From: Stichopus chloronotus
Taxonomy: Eukaryota; Echinodermata; Holothuroidea; Aspidochirotida; Stichopodidae
Direction: 5' to 3'
Assembly: GCA_021234535.1 (NCBI GenBank)
Contig: CM037836.1
Location: forward strand, 16,723,111-16,787,110
Length of the DNA: 64,000 nt
The notes under the pieces were generated by a model. It saw only the letters and a program-made list of their open reading frames with translations, searched no databases and was not told the origin of the DNA. Positions 36,701 to 51,100 of this stretch are shown in pieces; the stretch's first letter is position 1, and every line of letters starts with the position of its first letter. A program made the position numbers and the translations under genes.

Positions 36701-36739
36701 TTTGATATCGTTATTTGACAACTTTTTTCAGTGTCACAT

Positions 36740-37905
36740 CAGGACCACCGCATCCCTTTCTATTTTGCAATTAAAATATTGCCAAACAGCCACTTGTCCG
36801 CTTTCGGACATTATTCACACGTCATTATCATTAGCATTCATTTACTCATTTTGTGGCAACTTAAATTGAGCTACATAACAACCTATCCTCCTAGTCATTA
36901 TTCGTCATATTCGATTAACCACGTAACGATTTACTTTATTATTGTGAAGAATGAAATAGCCACATAAAGGACATTATTTATGGCAAAATTATTTGGCAAA
37001 TCGAATTAGCCAATGGCATTACGATCTTTCTTAACTCATTATTCGTTATTTATTAATAACCGCAATTAGCCACTTAATGACCTTTGCAACTCGTGATTCG
37101 TCGAATCAAGTTAGCCACATAACGACTGGGTAAGCTAGCCGCACAGTATACGATATTTGCACATCGCAACTAAACTTGATCGCCAGATCGCCAACAGTCG
37201 GATAGTGTGCGTGAGTGTACGACTGAAACTGGCAGTTATGGCCAGTTTTAAGTTGCGGAGCCTTCATTCGGGGAGAACGATCGAGTTGAGTCGCTTCTCG
37301 CAATGTCGTATACCGTGCGGCTAGCTTTCCTTCAATGGACTTTTCGCGCAGGCTTTCGAGACCCACCTTTTTTGTGAGGGGGGGGGGGGTTTCCAAAACC
37401 CCTTCACATGAAAGCGTGCTTAAAGTGTAACGATGTAACTTCATGTCCAGCAGGCAATGTCTATGTTGGCAACGCGTGTACAGTATTCGTCTACACAAAA
37501 GCACAATATTCATTTTCCACACGACCATATGATGTAAATCTACATTGATGATAAAGAAACATTCTTCTTAACTGTGTATTATCGGAAATTTGTGTAAAAG
37601 CTTTAACAGCTTCATATATTACAAAATAGATCGCAAATCACTCCTGAACATTGCATCGCTCGGCCGTAGAATGACTTATTCTAAAACGTTCACTTATTTT
37701 GAGGAGTAATGAGTTACAATGGTCCCCGGCTAACTGCATTTTGATGATGCTTTTAAAAATGATCTTTATATTTCTCAATCGGATTGCCAAATAATTAATT
37801 TGGAAAGATCGTTGTGCGGCTAATTCGATTGCCTAATAATGACATAAAAAGTCCTTATGTGGCTATTTCAGCCGGCCGAATAATGAATTCTAACGTGCGT
37901 TATTG
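36740..37905. mobile_element. Fold-back element with inverted sub-repeats
   Basis: The left arm (about 36740-37135) repeats motifs such as AATTAGCCACATAACGAC and TCATTATTCG at roughly 50-base intervals. The right arm (about 37690-37905) has the same motifs in reverse complement (for example GTGGCTAATTCGATTG-type sequence). The central 550 bp is unrelated and includes a poly-G run near 37380. No transposase seen. Confidence 0.5.
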
Positions 37906-40900
37906 CAACATCAGTTTTAGACAAATTAAAGTCTGTTTTAAGTGTTCTTTAGCCAATCGCCCCCCTCCTCTCTCTTTCACACATACAGGCTCACCCAACT
38001 TTGTTTTCCATTCATTCCGAGGACCCCATTGTGCTTTCTTTTGTTTTTTCTTCCTTAACCCTAACCTTAACAATACACTGTCTATTGTTAATCTTGAGAA
38101 GATAGGAGAAATCTATTGAATTTTCTACAGAGGACCTAAAATTTATCGATTCTGTCCTCGATCCCATCTGAAAAAAGGGCACACACCCACGCACACGCAC
38201 ACACATGCACATGCACACACACATAAATACTAAGGTTACAACGGGGGGGGGGGGGGGGGGGCTGATGGATAAAGGCTCTTTCTCTGCGTATGCCAATCAG
38301 CATGATGCCCGTCACGTTTAAGCTGCTTTTCCAGGAAACTGGTGCGGGGGCGGATGCCGGTGTTGTGTTTCCTCTAAACGGGCGCAGACACTGGACTTTT
38401 TATAGAGGTTTGGGAGGAAGTTCAGCCATTTCCACTAATTCCATCATTGCTATCCGTGCATTTCTTATCACGCCACATCGTAGAAATGACTATCCTCTGT
38501 ATGTCCCAATCTCGTTGGAGAGCTCAACAGTTAACCCAACAGAGCTGACAGTTTACCCAAATTCCGTACCACGTTGAGCGAGGCGTGATTAAAATATGCA
38601 ACTCAAGGGACACAATGAAATTAGGAACAAGACCGCTCGCCGTTACTCTCAGAAATAAAGTTAGTCGTTCAATTTGCTTAACTCCAGAGAAAACAAATCA
38701 CACTTTTTTCACTTACAGATTCACTCACCAGCGGGATTTCAAGAAAATGAAGACAAGATACCGGGCAGCGAACTGGCCCCGGGAAAAATCGCTACTGTAA
38801 TCGATTCAAAAAAAAAAACCCTGTTGGGTCTATCCGCATTGTGGAAACAGCAGAAGGGAACTACAGTACTCTGGATCGATTTTTTTTCTTCCGCCCGCCT
38901 CCGTGCTCGCACCCGTCTCGTGGAAAAGCAGCTTTACTCTTGTTCGCGTTCTTTCTGTTATAGACGATACCGGTACTTCGGAGGCAGTGTCCTTAACAGA
39001 AGTCCTAAAAAAGTATGCACACAGTGAACCTTAGTTCCAAGAGAAATGTTCACTCTCACAATGATTTATCTTTATCTTTTCCTTTGTCACTTTTCTACCT
39101 TTTAAAGTACCGTTCGTTGGCAATTGCAATCACTGAAGGGTAATTTAAAACAATATGCTAAATAACGTCAAAATGACAAATCTCAGACTTTTGTTATTTA
39201 AGGATTTTACGAAAATGGTCATTTTGCCTTGATAGGTCTTTGTTTTCTTTTCCATGTCCCTTCTACACTTCCGTACAAGAGAGATAAAAAAAATGAAAGA
39301 GAATAGCGGTTTACTACGGTACGCAACTGCAGACGGCAAGTATTTCAGCAATTCAAGAATGTAAATTTGAAAAATCTAAATATGAATTTCACAAGACTGT
39401 TGTCAAAGATCATCTCTTTGTAAAGAAGTAGTATTCAAATCAAATTATCCATTCTTTTACATGTTTCCATAAGATAACAACGCTATACATTTCAAAAATA
39501 ATTTTGGGGCATAAACAAACTCTCCTTCAAGTCTCCTGTCCAAATACCATTGCCAACCTAAGTTGGAATGCACAACCGCTTTAATATTTCACAGCGATAT
39601 GTATTTACAGTGAACGCTAAGGTAGTCTAAGGGATAGGACCTGAAGACACCATTGGAAAAAATAGTTATGAGCTGAAGTTTAAAAGTGCCCGACATTTTT
39701 CGACAAACTTATTTTGGTGTAGAATTCATTACACTGTCTTTACTGTCTTTCATTACCCAATGTAACCACATGTGTCCCTTAAAGATCACGTAAGGTATGT
39801 CGTTATTTTCATGTGACCCTCAGTTACAATTCTGGTGACCCTTTTCCTGGGGTTGTTACATTATTCGTTTAAATGTAGCGATATTACTGGTTAAAAAGGT
39901 TGTGACATTATTGGTCAAAATTTGTGGCATTCAGTATTGGTCAGTTGTCACAGTATTGACTATAACATGTACGTATATACAACGATGTCCGATATTTTCA
40001 AAAACAGATTCCTTTACAGTGTCGATATATATATCAAGTACTGCAGGATCGCCCATTTGCAAGCATGTGCAGTTTTTCTAGTTACATGAACTCTCACTGT
40101 TCTTGAGGGGGAGGAGTTACCACTTACAGCGCCCTGAAATAACACGCTTTACTGCTGACGTGTTTAACCCAGACTGATTTTGACTGCTCAACTCAGATTG
40201 GACAATGAGTTATTCAACGGGGTCTTACTATCCTGAAGGGGGAGGAGTTACCTGTTCAAGTTCATAACCTTAAATAGCTCACTACATTGCTAACGCGTTA
40301 GAACCAGATCTATTCTACAGGAATACTTTAAACGGCTGAGAAACGTGACTTCCTGGAAAGATTTGGAGAGTTTCGTTTCCTTGTCAGTCAACCACTTAAG
40401 ATTTTCCTCGGACAAAAACTTGTCGGCCATATGTATGTAAGTTAAAGACAGTATACTCAACGACCCAACTTCTAATACAAATACAACCCTTGCATGTTAC
40501 TCCGAGAAACCACAATCGGGAAGAAATTGCTTTGAATCTTATTGGTAGTTCTCCACTTCAAATTTTCATTTTGCAACACACCATAAATTTAATAAACTCG
40601 TACAAATGACCTGCCTTCAAGCACATTTGATTTGCTTGGGACCTTGTTAAGCCAAGTAATCGTAATCGGACCGAGCAACAAATTGTTGAAGCCGTGTTTC
40701 TTCCAACGTTTTAAACGTTTGGAACAGTACATTATAGTCTTTCCTTCCAGTGCGAACAATCCCAAATTAAACTAATCACACCCGGCTAATTAAACTTGCT
40801 ATCCTGTTGTCATACACCAGAATAGCTATTGTCCAGCCTAAATGCTTACAATAAAAATAAGTACACTTCATAAGGAAAAAATGTTAAAAAGAAAATCTCA

Positions 40901-41770
40901 AAGAATTTGCAAGAAGCTTAAGTAAACTTGAAACTTAAATAAAACTTTACTCTCAACCGTAGTTATTAAAGTGAACAATCTTCCATAAGTAACATTGAAT
41001 TGAATTAAGATATCGTTATCAATTATTGATCTCAAGATTACTACTACATGTTTCTGGAGTGGCAAACATTCAGACCTTAAAAAAAACGTTCAGACCCAAT
41101 TAATCGATGTTCATGTGTTTTCTAACTTTATTCTATAATCTTACATATTGAAGACAGAGAACAATGGTTTTGCAACATCGTACCCCTCTATGACCAACTT
41201 TACATATTTTGCCGTCCAACTGTTGCTACATTCATGCAAATACAGGGATGGAGCAATACCAGCTAGAACAGATTTATTGTTACGGACAAAATTCCTAAAA
41301 GTTAGGATAATTGCATTGTCACGTAGCTGCCCTAAGAAATGTCAATACTGGAACGGACGTTCTGAAGAGAAAAAAACAAGTACGTAGGCACGTAGAAGAT
41401 TTAAAAGCACTGGCAAGCACAGCGATTTTCAGTTATCAAAATACATAAAGTAATATTGAATGTAGAGAAAAATAAACTAGTAATAAGTTTATGTGTTTTT
41501 GTTCTTTTTCGCAAGTATTATACAATTTCCCAAATAGAGAGAAGTAAGACAAACATGAGTATTGATTTTAAAAAGCAAAGATGTGTTTCCTGGTGTTGTG
41601 GCTGAACCTGGAGCTATTTATTCAGGAATTAATGTATCATTTAGTTCAATTTTCAAAAACAAATATTCAAGTGAAACGTGATCAAAATGCCAGGACATGT
41701 CATAATGAGTAGCTTTCCACAGCAAATGCAAACAGGAAGTGCTACGGTGGCCTCATATTATCATGTAATA
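37906..41770. other. Intergenic region with simple repeats
   Basis: Contains an AC-rich microsatellite (about 38178-38222) and a 19-base poly-G run (38243-38261). The rest shows no gene. Confidence 0.45.
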
Positions 41771-41772
41771 TA

Positions 41773-41775
<3 letters not shown>

Positions 41776-41849
<74 letters not shown>
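41776..41849. repeat. (TA)n microsatellite
   Basis: About 74 bases of uninterrupted TA repeat. Confidence 0.98.
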
Positions 41850-41851
<2 letters not shown>

Positions 41852-41984
41852 ATGCATGTAACAGTATTCATGTAAGACAGAGATATTTCTTTGTAAAAGA
41901 CCTGGCAGACGATAAACGTTATAATGACTTACTGTTGCGTACTTGAAAAAAAGCACTTGCTAGTACCTTATAAGTTGTTGGTAA

Positions 41985-44900
41985 TAGTCTGTTTCGACAT
42001 GTTTTATGAACTTGACTGGACATTACAGTGGGCGGTACGTTCGTATCAGCCGTCTGGAAGTGGCATAGCTTGAACAGTGTGTGTTTTTAGTAATGGTTAA
42101 TACATGTCGCAAAGTTTAATGCTTTCTTGATCAAGTTGAATTATTCCAACAAATTATATCAAGAAGCCTCACGTACATGAGCAATACCCTATATTAGTAA
42201 TATATGCATGGGATGATATGAAGAAATTAAGATGCCTTTCCATCGTTCTGTAGGTTTTTTCCTAGTCCGAATGTTCCCAGTCCTCTGTTACACACAGTTG
42301 ATCACGAATCAATCACAAACGGTCACTGTCGGTATAAAGAGATTTACGACCATTGCTAATTGGATTTATTTGATACCTAAGTTTACCAGGGATGTGCTAC
42401 CGTGGTGCTTACACTAATACACATTCGTTAAAACTTTATTTCAAACAATTGCTGCATAATCCTATTTACCGAAAATATGCTGATATCAGGATGTGGTGAT
42501 GTCCACATAACGCTCGTGTTTGCAAAAGAGAATCAAAGAAGAAGACTAAAAATGGTGAAAAATTGTAAATCAGTGCTCCATATAACGGTTGCTGTGTAAA
42601 TACTGACGTACAGAAAATGTCAACAATTTTTCAAAAAGAGATAGATGTCAATGTTTACTCCGTGAACATCTTGTTTCATCACATACTTTAGTATGTAGAA
42701 ATCTGTGTGATTGAAGTAGAAACGATGTTATGCGAATGTATGATTCTGCATCTCCCAGTCAAGACTGCCCTGGTTTCAACAGCTAAGAAAAAAAATACTA
42801 CACTTATGAATAACACATGAATGAACCCAACAGATGGAGGCTGATTACTCTTGGTTTTGGAAAAAAGAAAACACTACTCTGTATGGCTTTTTTACTATGG
42901 TTAGGAACGTTTGAACGTCTGTCCATTTTCACTTATTATTGCAACAATTATTTACGTAAAATCTCGTATGAATGTTGATGACCACTTTTAACTTCCATAG
43001 TTTTCACCTTTTACGTATGCCTTTCAAGCATGCGCACTTACACTTTAGAGCGCCTTTAAAATGTACGGCTCTCCATAACTTCCAGTGTCTTTTTGTTTTG
43101 ATTATTTTTTAAAAGAAAAAAAGTAAATTCATTCAAATGAGAAATGTTCAGCAATATTTATGATATACCTATCAGTTTTATTACACTACAATCATTATTT
43201 ATAATATGCCATTGACCCTCCTTTAGGTTCCATATTGATTTCCAAACTTCGCTCATAACAAGTCTATCCCTGAGATTCCGAGGCGGATAAGAACTCATTC
43301 TACACGTGTCATGATAAAAGCGCGCAAGGAGAAAGTCACGTACCCGGAACGAAAGCAAACTCAAAACTGATGACGGGCAAAAGAATATTTCGATTGGCAA
43401 CGCTGAATAAGTAAACAAAGCAGCAAGGTATGGATACCAAAAATGGACCCTTCCTTGGAATGGATTTTTTTGAAATCTAATGTGATGCACGGATAGGAAT
43501 GCCGGGAAACACTGCTAGCGTTAAGATGCGGATCATGTTCACAGTTTGCATGCGAAGCACATTTTTACTGAATTCAAAAAGAAAAATGAAAAAAAAAAAT
43601 GGGCTAGGGTAGGCTACTTTATACGTACCTTACAAAGGTATTAGAATGCAATGTTCTCCAGATACCTAAAAAGTATTAGTCGTTCAGTATTTCTTTCATA
43701 AGGTGCTGTATATAAGCTAATATTTCGTCTAACTATACAAACCAGGCTTCCTGACAAATGTATTCGCAAACCACGGTCTAGCTTCACAGACGTCAGGTGT
43801 GATGGGTGTATAAGACTAAGGTTAATGAGGGTTCAACTACGCTGCTTTTCGTACAGTTTAAGGCACAAAGATCTCGTCGGGACTTGCTGAATGACGTCAA
43901 AATTCTCAAAGAAGATCGATTGTTATTACAATTTATATATATATATCAAACGTTTATGTAATTAGATACGGTTTTGGAATGAATGTCAAATTAACCTGGA
44001 CACAGGCTATCATATCTAACACAGGCTATCATGGCTAACAAAGCTCTGAACTTACAAAGAGCCTACATAAAAGAAGACATCAAAGAGGATGGTTGGTATG
44101 AACTGAATTATACTTTTAAGAGAAAGTAAATCTCACCATTGAAGAGAAAATCCATTCAGTTGCCATGTGTGGTTCTCAACATGTGAGCCGTTGAAGTTGC
44201 CACATTTGCTACGGATGTTAACTTGCAGGAAGCAGGAGTGACGTCATCTCCCCACATTGATGAGAGCGTTTTATGTTTTCTTTAAGCTTTAGAAGAAACG
44301 AAATACTTCAATATGTAGTGTTATCAGAATGTGAATTTATGAGGGATGTAAGAGTTTTTCTACCCTCACATAACCAGGACTTAAGCTGACCACCTCTTGA
44401 TTTCAAGATCAAAATAATTACTTCAATAATGAAGAAAAAAAGACTCTTCAGCAATGTGAAGAGATGATGTCGCTCCTGCCCTGGTTCAATGTTCACAGCT
44501 GGTAGCAAAGGGGCTAACTTCAACTGATATTTCAAGAATCACACATGGGAACTGAATGGAAGTTTCACCGGAATGGTTAGAATAACTTACTCTTAAATAT
44601 ATGAAAGCTTAATTTGTGACTAGACCTTTTTTTAAAGCATAAAATGGATTAACGAGAATGAATAGATAAATTAAGTATACGCGCATGTGCACGTGTAATT
44701 TGTAAGGTATAACTAGGGTGGTGGGAGAGCGTGGGTGTGAGGGGTGGCGAAAGCTTCAGGTTGCCTTCCATAGGTTGGCTAATGGAAGCGGTTTCTCCAG
44801 TTTGGCGTCTTGGTGTGTGCCATCTTTCATTCGGTGGACGTGCCTTTGTGGGAGTGGTTTTGGATAGAAAGACGTGTGGTGTAGACAGTAAAGAGAAAAA

Positions 44901-45855
44901 CTTTCTGGTTGAGACATAGGTGAAACAGACAACAAGTGAAGGGTGCATTAGATGTCCACAGTAAATAGAAAAGGAGAGGTAACGAAGACGCCGGATTCTA
45001 TAATAACTTTAAAAAAGAGTTACGAAGAGGCACGAAAAATTGAAGAAAAAAGAAATGTTGTTGAGTGTAAGTCGTCATTGTGCATACTCGGACGGACAAA
45101 CTAAACCTTAACTACGGTGATGAATAAATTAAACAAACTTCTCGTTGGGTGGATGGGATAGAACTAAACCAATCATAGCATATTATATTTAAAAAAAACG
45201 GCTCAACCGAAGTAATCCTAACATAACCAACAAAAGACCAGTATTGTAGCAAGAGGTGAAGAGAGTAAAAAATTGGCCTTATCCTACAAACGGGCACCTT
45301 TGGAATGTAGACAGGCATCACAACAACATTTTTCATCATTAGATGGGAATGTAGTCAAATAAACTACAACAAAAGGTAGCATAGGCATAGATGGAACAAT
45401 GGTAACAAATAGTCGAGGTTCCCCTAGCTTACAAATGGATTGTTGTTTGGTCGAATGTTATCAATGTTTACATGGACTCTGCAGGTAGGCATTTATAGCC
45501 TTCCACCAACAACATTCCTGTTGCAAAGTTAAAGAGAGGCATAAAATTCATACTCATGAATATCATCTTGCTTGACACAACACAAGAAAATTCAAATATT
45601 GACGGTTTTTTTCTCTCATTGAGGCGCTCTCTAACAAAAAGGGTCATTGCCACATCATTTCTAACCACAAATCTGTTCAATAGGTATCCCCTACTGGGAG
45701 GAAGAAAGAGCAAAAAAAAAAAAATATGTAAGATGTATTTTACAACTCCCTATGCTCCTTTAAATTTACCAAAACAGAACCTCTTTAATCTTCTTGATAT
45801 CCTGTTAATGATTCGAAGGAGCTATAAAGTTGTCTATTGGTTTCCTGTTTGACAG
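41985..45855. repeat. Segmental duplication, copy A
   Basis: Aligns in the same order and orientation with 58858-63778 (copy B). Anchors: TTACAGTGGGCGG, at about 42025 and 58892; TCATTCTACACGTGTCATGAT, at about 43295 and 61349; AAGTATACGCG/AAGTATACGTG, at about 44673 and 62207; GATATCCTGTTAATGATTC, at about 45800 and 63707. Copy A has an extra ~510 bp at about 44118-44632. ORFs within it are not conserved in frame between copies, so it is read as non-coding. Confidence 0.8.
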
Positions 45856-45922
45856 ATTATATTCTATAATGCATTCGTAATTAGTTACAGTTCCTTTTTA
45901 TATATCAGATGATAATGTACCA

Positions 45923-45951
45923 CTAAAACTAAAGTCTTGCTTTAGTTTTAG
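45923..45951. other. Perfect 12-bp hairpin
   Basis: CTAAAACTAAAG, loop TCTTG, then the exact reverse complement. Nothing around it suggests a terminator or RNA gene. Confidence 0.6.
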
Positions 45952-46299
45952 AGGAAAAGTGAACTGGAAATGTCAGAATATGTCATCCACATTAAACATG
46001 TGTAAGACATATTCTGTTTTTTTTTAATTCTTTAGATCATATACAAAGTTTTGTTAATTGGGTTCATGAACCAGTTACATCCCAATCTGAGATTTAACCA
46101 TGAAATTGAACCAAACCGGTAACCTTCCTTGACCCAAAAGTTTCTTTACCTTTTGGGATTGATTCATCATATAGTTCAACGGTCTCATAAGCCTTGAAAT
46201 ACCAATGTAATCCTAAATGTTCATGCCATGTGTCCATAGATATGACAAATTGGTTTAATCAACGGTTTTCTTAATAGAACATATGTTGTGTGTAGCAAC

Positions 46300-46920
46300 T
46301 GGTCCATGATATAACATATAGAAGTCTTCAAATTAAAAGACATATTTTACCATGATGGTTATTCTAGTTACATTCTTGATAACTGTGAAGAGAAATTCCT
46401 CAGTAAAGAGATCATTCGCGGAATGCACAATCAGGATAAGAAGGATCATGAGATCAGTTACATGGTCACCATTCCTTTAATAGGTCACCCATCAATAAAC
46501 TTGAAAAGATCTTGAACTAATCACCTTAGAGCTATCAATAAGAAATGCCATGTGGTTTTCAAAACATGCAAGGTTGGTAACTACTTTTCCTTGAAAGATG
46601 AGACTTCTAAGACCTTTAAAGCTAATGTCATCTATTCTTTTGAAGTTCATGCAATAAGACCCAAACTGACATTGGTAAGACAAAAAGTCATTTAGCAACC
46701 AGGATCACCTCTCAGGGATATCAACTATCCATGAACACATCACGCACTGCATAGACTGCCGAACATTAAAAGGCAATAACCTCAGCGTCAAAGGTAACGG
46801 AAATACAGACTTTGAACTGAAAAACACAGAAGCTTTATATATATGAAAAACTTAAACCTGTTTTAAATAGTCAACTGTCTCAGTACAGATTATCCTATAC
46901 ACGCTATATGTTCTAAAACC
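46300..46920 (+). pseudogene. Decayed Penelope-like C-terminal region, copy 1
   Basis: Broken plus-strand frames read ILDNCEEKFLSKEIIRGMHN, SYMVTIPLIGHPSINLKRS, then KKCHVVFKTCKVGNYFSLKD and NVIYSFE. These match the open ORF at 53302-53763 segment by segment, including the nucleotide sequence. A stop interrupts after NLKRS and frameshifts remove the YIG-type motif. It extends further 5' than the second copy. Confidence 0.7.
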
Positions 46921-48065
46921 TGTCGGAAGTAATATCTCTGATTGTTTTATTGTCTTATAAAGGTCATAGTTTATTACAAATGTTTTCGAATACATAATGT
47001 ATTGCAATAAGCTATGACTTTCTTTAACATTTATTAATTTGCTATTTTATCTGGTTTTGAAAATGTACAGCTCTTCCTATATTACAATGACTAGAAGTTA
47101 GTCTGACTAAAAATGTCTTCTCTATCACCTTCTCCATACGAGGCAATGAAGAGGATTTCATAGCCATCCACTGCAGTGTTCCTCTCCCATGGCAACACAA
47201 CCTACTTCTGTTCCTTAAATTAAGGGTACTACTCTGCCTTATATTTCTCCTACAATGTGATGGTAATTACAATTAAAGACAATCACATTGTGAAGATTAG
47301 GTATGAAAAAAAAACATACTAACGTTAATTGTCATGTGACTTAATTTTTTTGCTCGAATCAAACCATCTCCTTACGATTGGTAGAATTATAGTACCCTTG
47401 TATGTACTTCAAAAAGAGGAAATTTTATCAATATCTAATTATCTAGATATCAATATCTAATTATCTAGATATCAATATCTAAATTTCTAGTATTGTGTTT
47501 CTACACATAACTGAAACCTCATGGACAGTTTTACAGAACTTACCATGACGTAAATGATAGGTTAAATGAGATACAAACCAGATACAAATTTTGTCTAGAT
47601 TTGTTACTACATCCACCTATTTGTCAATACTTTGATTTATAATTTTAATGCTCTTAATTGTGATTTCATATGGTCACGTAACATGATATCTTTCAACTAC
47701 CTGTTTAATCGCACAAGAAATACTCGGTGTGTGCCTGTTGACCTAATTCAGAGGTTTATTTGTTTTAATATTCATTTATTTCTAATTTGCAACGGAGGAA
47801 TCGCTACAGAGTGTTGACACGTAATTCCAAACTTATAAACAATCAAATGTTGGTTCATTAGACAATAACATACATGAAACTTATGTCACTATCCGTTAAT
47901 AATCAAATAAATATTGAGAGAACAATCAATGATCAATTACTCTAAAGTGGAAATCTGTCAGCAGGTTTGATCATTTCGTCTCTGACTTGCTTTGACTGAT
48001 TTTTCATTGGAGGCTCGAGCTCATTCATTTAATTGGCATCTCAACCTATTGACAAAGTAACAATC
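46921..48065. other. Region before locus 3
   Basis: Contains a short tandem repeat of about 22 bp (47428-47491, unit with TCTAATTATCTAGAT). Otherwise no recognised feature; the locus 3 promoter should be here but no clear core element is visible. Confidence 0.4.
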
Positions 48066-48150
48066 ATGGAGAAAATTCTGATGATTGTTGTTTGTTCTCT
48101 CAGTTTGTTCATTACTTCGACATATTGTTGTCTCTTGTCTGGAAGTAGTG
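48066..48150 (+). CDS. Signal-peptide exon of locus 3
   Basis: ATG at 48066 begins MEKILMIVVCSLSLFITSTY, followed by CCLLSGSSG; donor GTAAGT starts at 48151 in phase 1. A lysine near the N terminus, a hydrophobic core and a small-residue/cysteine end indicate a secretory signal. Same length, phase and layout as the locus 2 first exon. Confidence 0.7.
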
Positions 48151-51100
48151 GTAAGTTAATTTTGTCTATTTTGTCTACTAATCCTACTATTTAGGCATCG
48201 CGATTAGTAGAAAAGAGTGCTTTTATTTCTCAGAAAATTTCCCCAAAGTACGTGCGTTACCCAGAAGAAAAAGTATCACTTAAACACAAAAGAAAAGAAT
48301 CGAATTGTTCACATTTGCTGCAATTGTAGAAAGTAGAACAAACGTTTTATGTGACATCTCATGCTGTTCAAGTCTCTTTAGTTAGTAATGTTTTCCGCTT
48401 GTATGTGATTGTCCTTTTTTTTTTCCTTAGATTATAATTTTTAAGAAATCCGGATTCACTTTCATGAACATAGTGAAAACTCATGTGCAACAGTGGAGCT
48501 ATTGTTAACTGAGATAGAATGAAGTAAATATCTCTTACAGTAAGTTCAGTTGAAGTGACGTCATTTCTTGATTAGATTACACAGCTAACGCTTTCAAGTG
48601 ATTAAAAAATCAGCACTATAGGCATTTTGACAGAATGAATTCTTACGTTGGTTTAAAATCTATATATACCTTTAATATGTGAACAATTACCAATGTCATG
48701 AGGACAATTGCTTACCATAGCAGTACTAGATTATGTTCAATTTGTCAATATCAAGGTATTCTTTTGAAGTACATTTTAGCCATAAAATCACAAAGAACGA
48801 ATACCTTCATTCTCCAAATGACATGTTAAGTCAAGGTTACATAGCAGTACATATAATTTGGTAAAAACTAAGTAAAGCTCTAATGTTCCTCACCCTTACA
48901 AGCATTGCTACATTTTGTATATGAAAGGGGAAAAAAATCTTATCTAGACGGTGATGCATCTAATGAACATTTAGTAACATCATCTGCTGTAATCTTCCTT
49001 ATTATATTTTTTCTTCACAACGTATGAAAATAATATCAGAATAACACCCCAAAAAGAAAATTAAGCTTCTGTACATTGATTTATCCAATAGGAGAAGAAA
49101 ACATTAAAAATTCATAGAAGTAGTAAGCGTTTGCTCTTTCCATTGTTGAAAACCATTTTGTATAGCAAGTTCTGTTTAGAAGAGCATTTATTAATGAATT
49201 TCTATGGTATTTTATTGTGGTGAATTGCATAATGGGAAATCTGAGCTGGCGAAACACACCAACTATGTTAATGTCCTTTGTATACTTTGTAATTACAAGT
49301 TCGATTCTTATACTTAAACAACACTAGAAACTGTGTGCACAATATCTCCAATCTTAATTTAACCTTTGTTCAGAGCTTAAATTAGCACACTTTAGTTTTA
49401 AAAAAACAAGACACAGTACATTAAAGAGTTGGTTTAGAATGACAGTTTGTAATAATCATTCAAGGAAAAATATTTCTCCGTCTCTCAGCAATATCTTTCT
49501 CTGATAAGCCAATCAGCTAGTATTTTCGGTTATGAAAACATTATTTGTTTGGCTTTCAAAGTTATTGCCGAAATTACAGAATGTTCTTTGATTTCAGAAC
49601 AAGAAAATGTCACTAAAATATTCAAATGGTCATGTGGGAATGGATATTCACTGAATTAATGAATAGTCACATGATAGAATAAACAATTCTTAATGAATAT
49701 TCACTTTAATATTCATTCAGATTCAATTTAATTTGTCTCAACTCTCAGTGAGGCTTTGAACATGATAAATTGCAGTAGATATCCAACAACTATAGTTCAG
49801 TATGAGTCAGTACAAAATTTCTCTTAATATGCGCTAAATAGTTTATTGCGATTGCATTAACCAAATACATACCTGAAACTAATGGAACTGGGGAATGATT
49901 GAAAAATGTTGGAAGAAAGATGTCAAACAAACCAGTCAATTAAGTTGCCGGTGTATTAAGTACGAAATAAAAGTCTAAGGAAGACATTTGGTAGCAACAG
50001 CTTAACTGAAAAGAAACCCATTGACTTTAATAGTCTGAACAAGGATTTGTAGAAATTTTACTGCAAAGCATTTCCTTGGGGGCAAAACCGATATCATGTA
50101 CTTACGCAACAGGTTTACCCAGAAACTTGGTATAAGTTATCTCAATTTTTTTTTTAATGTCTTTAATGTGAGCACTGATGTGTTTCGAAACAGCATTATC
50201 CGAAAGTTGAATGAATGTCAAGTTAATATTTTTAAATGTACAATTTCATTGAATGCAGAATCAATTAATGTCTTATGCTCTAAGAGAAGATTATAAATTA
50301 CTAAATAACGGTATCGACAAATTCATCGGATTTGATAAAAAAAATTATACATATCTGTCATGTCCGACAGCATCGTTTGGTTTATAAAATAATTTGCAAT
50401 TACATACAATAAAATGTGTTTTAAATTGGATCAAATGTACATATTGAACAACAGTTGCATATCTCATCGCCAACATGCATTGACTTAAATACAGCACATG
50501 CACATAGGGATTTGTAAATAGTTTACTGCAACCACATCACACAGAGACGTAGTTCGGGGAACTGGCTGCAAATGAGTGGCAAACATTCTTCAAGCACAAA
50601 CTGGTGGTAAGCATCTCAATACTGATATCTACTGTAAGGTAGCAAACTTAAGGTTAGAGCCTGGCGCTACTAGGCTCAAGTAACGATAACTAATGGCTCA
50701 AAAGTATCTTTGCATATTACGCTACATAACACAATTATAACATTGGGTTATTCCATGTAGGTTAGACTAAGTGGTTACAGTTAGGGGCAGGATATAAGAG
50801 CATCCCTCTATGGGTATTTGCACATAAGTCTCCTATTTACCCTGTGCAGGGCCTGGTTCTGCTAAAATTATTGTTTGACTTACAAAAATGTTCTCATAAA
50901 AGACATTATCCACAGGGGCCAGTTCTGCTAAAGGTGTTTTGGCTAAAGTTAAAAAGGTGGCGTCTAGTATTGACCCAGATGCTGGCTCAAAGTTACCAAA
51001 CAATCAGACAGTTTCACCAGTTTACTATAAGAGTAATATACTGTATCTTCATTATTGTGTTCAAAGGAACAACCTTGCAAAATGTTGTGTATAATGCTTA

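Noticed and set aside
37106..37528. 140-codon minus-strand ORF
   Set aside because: Lies within the centre of the fold-back element, crosses a poly-C tract, and shows no domain.
41774..41956. ORF of repeated Tyr-Ile
   Set aside because: Translation of the TA microsatellite.
43369..43395. CTGATGA motif as hammerhead ribozyme
   Set aside because: No GAAAC box at a suitable distance.
42232..45713. Several short ORFs in duplication copy A
   Set aside because: Frames are not shared with copy B; the similarity of first residues (for example at 45339 and 62907) only reflects the DNA duplication.
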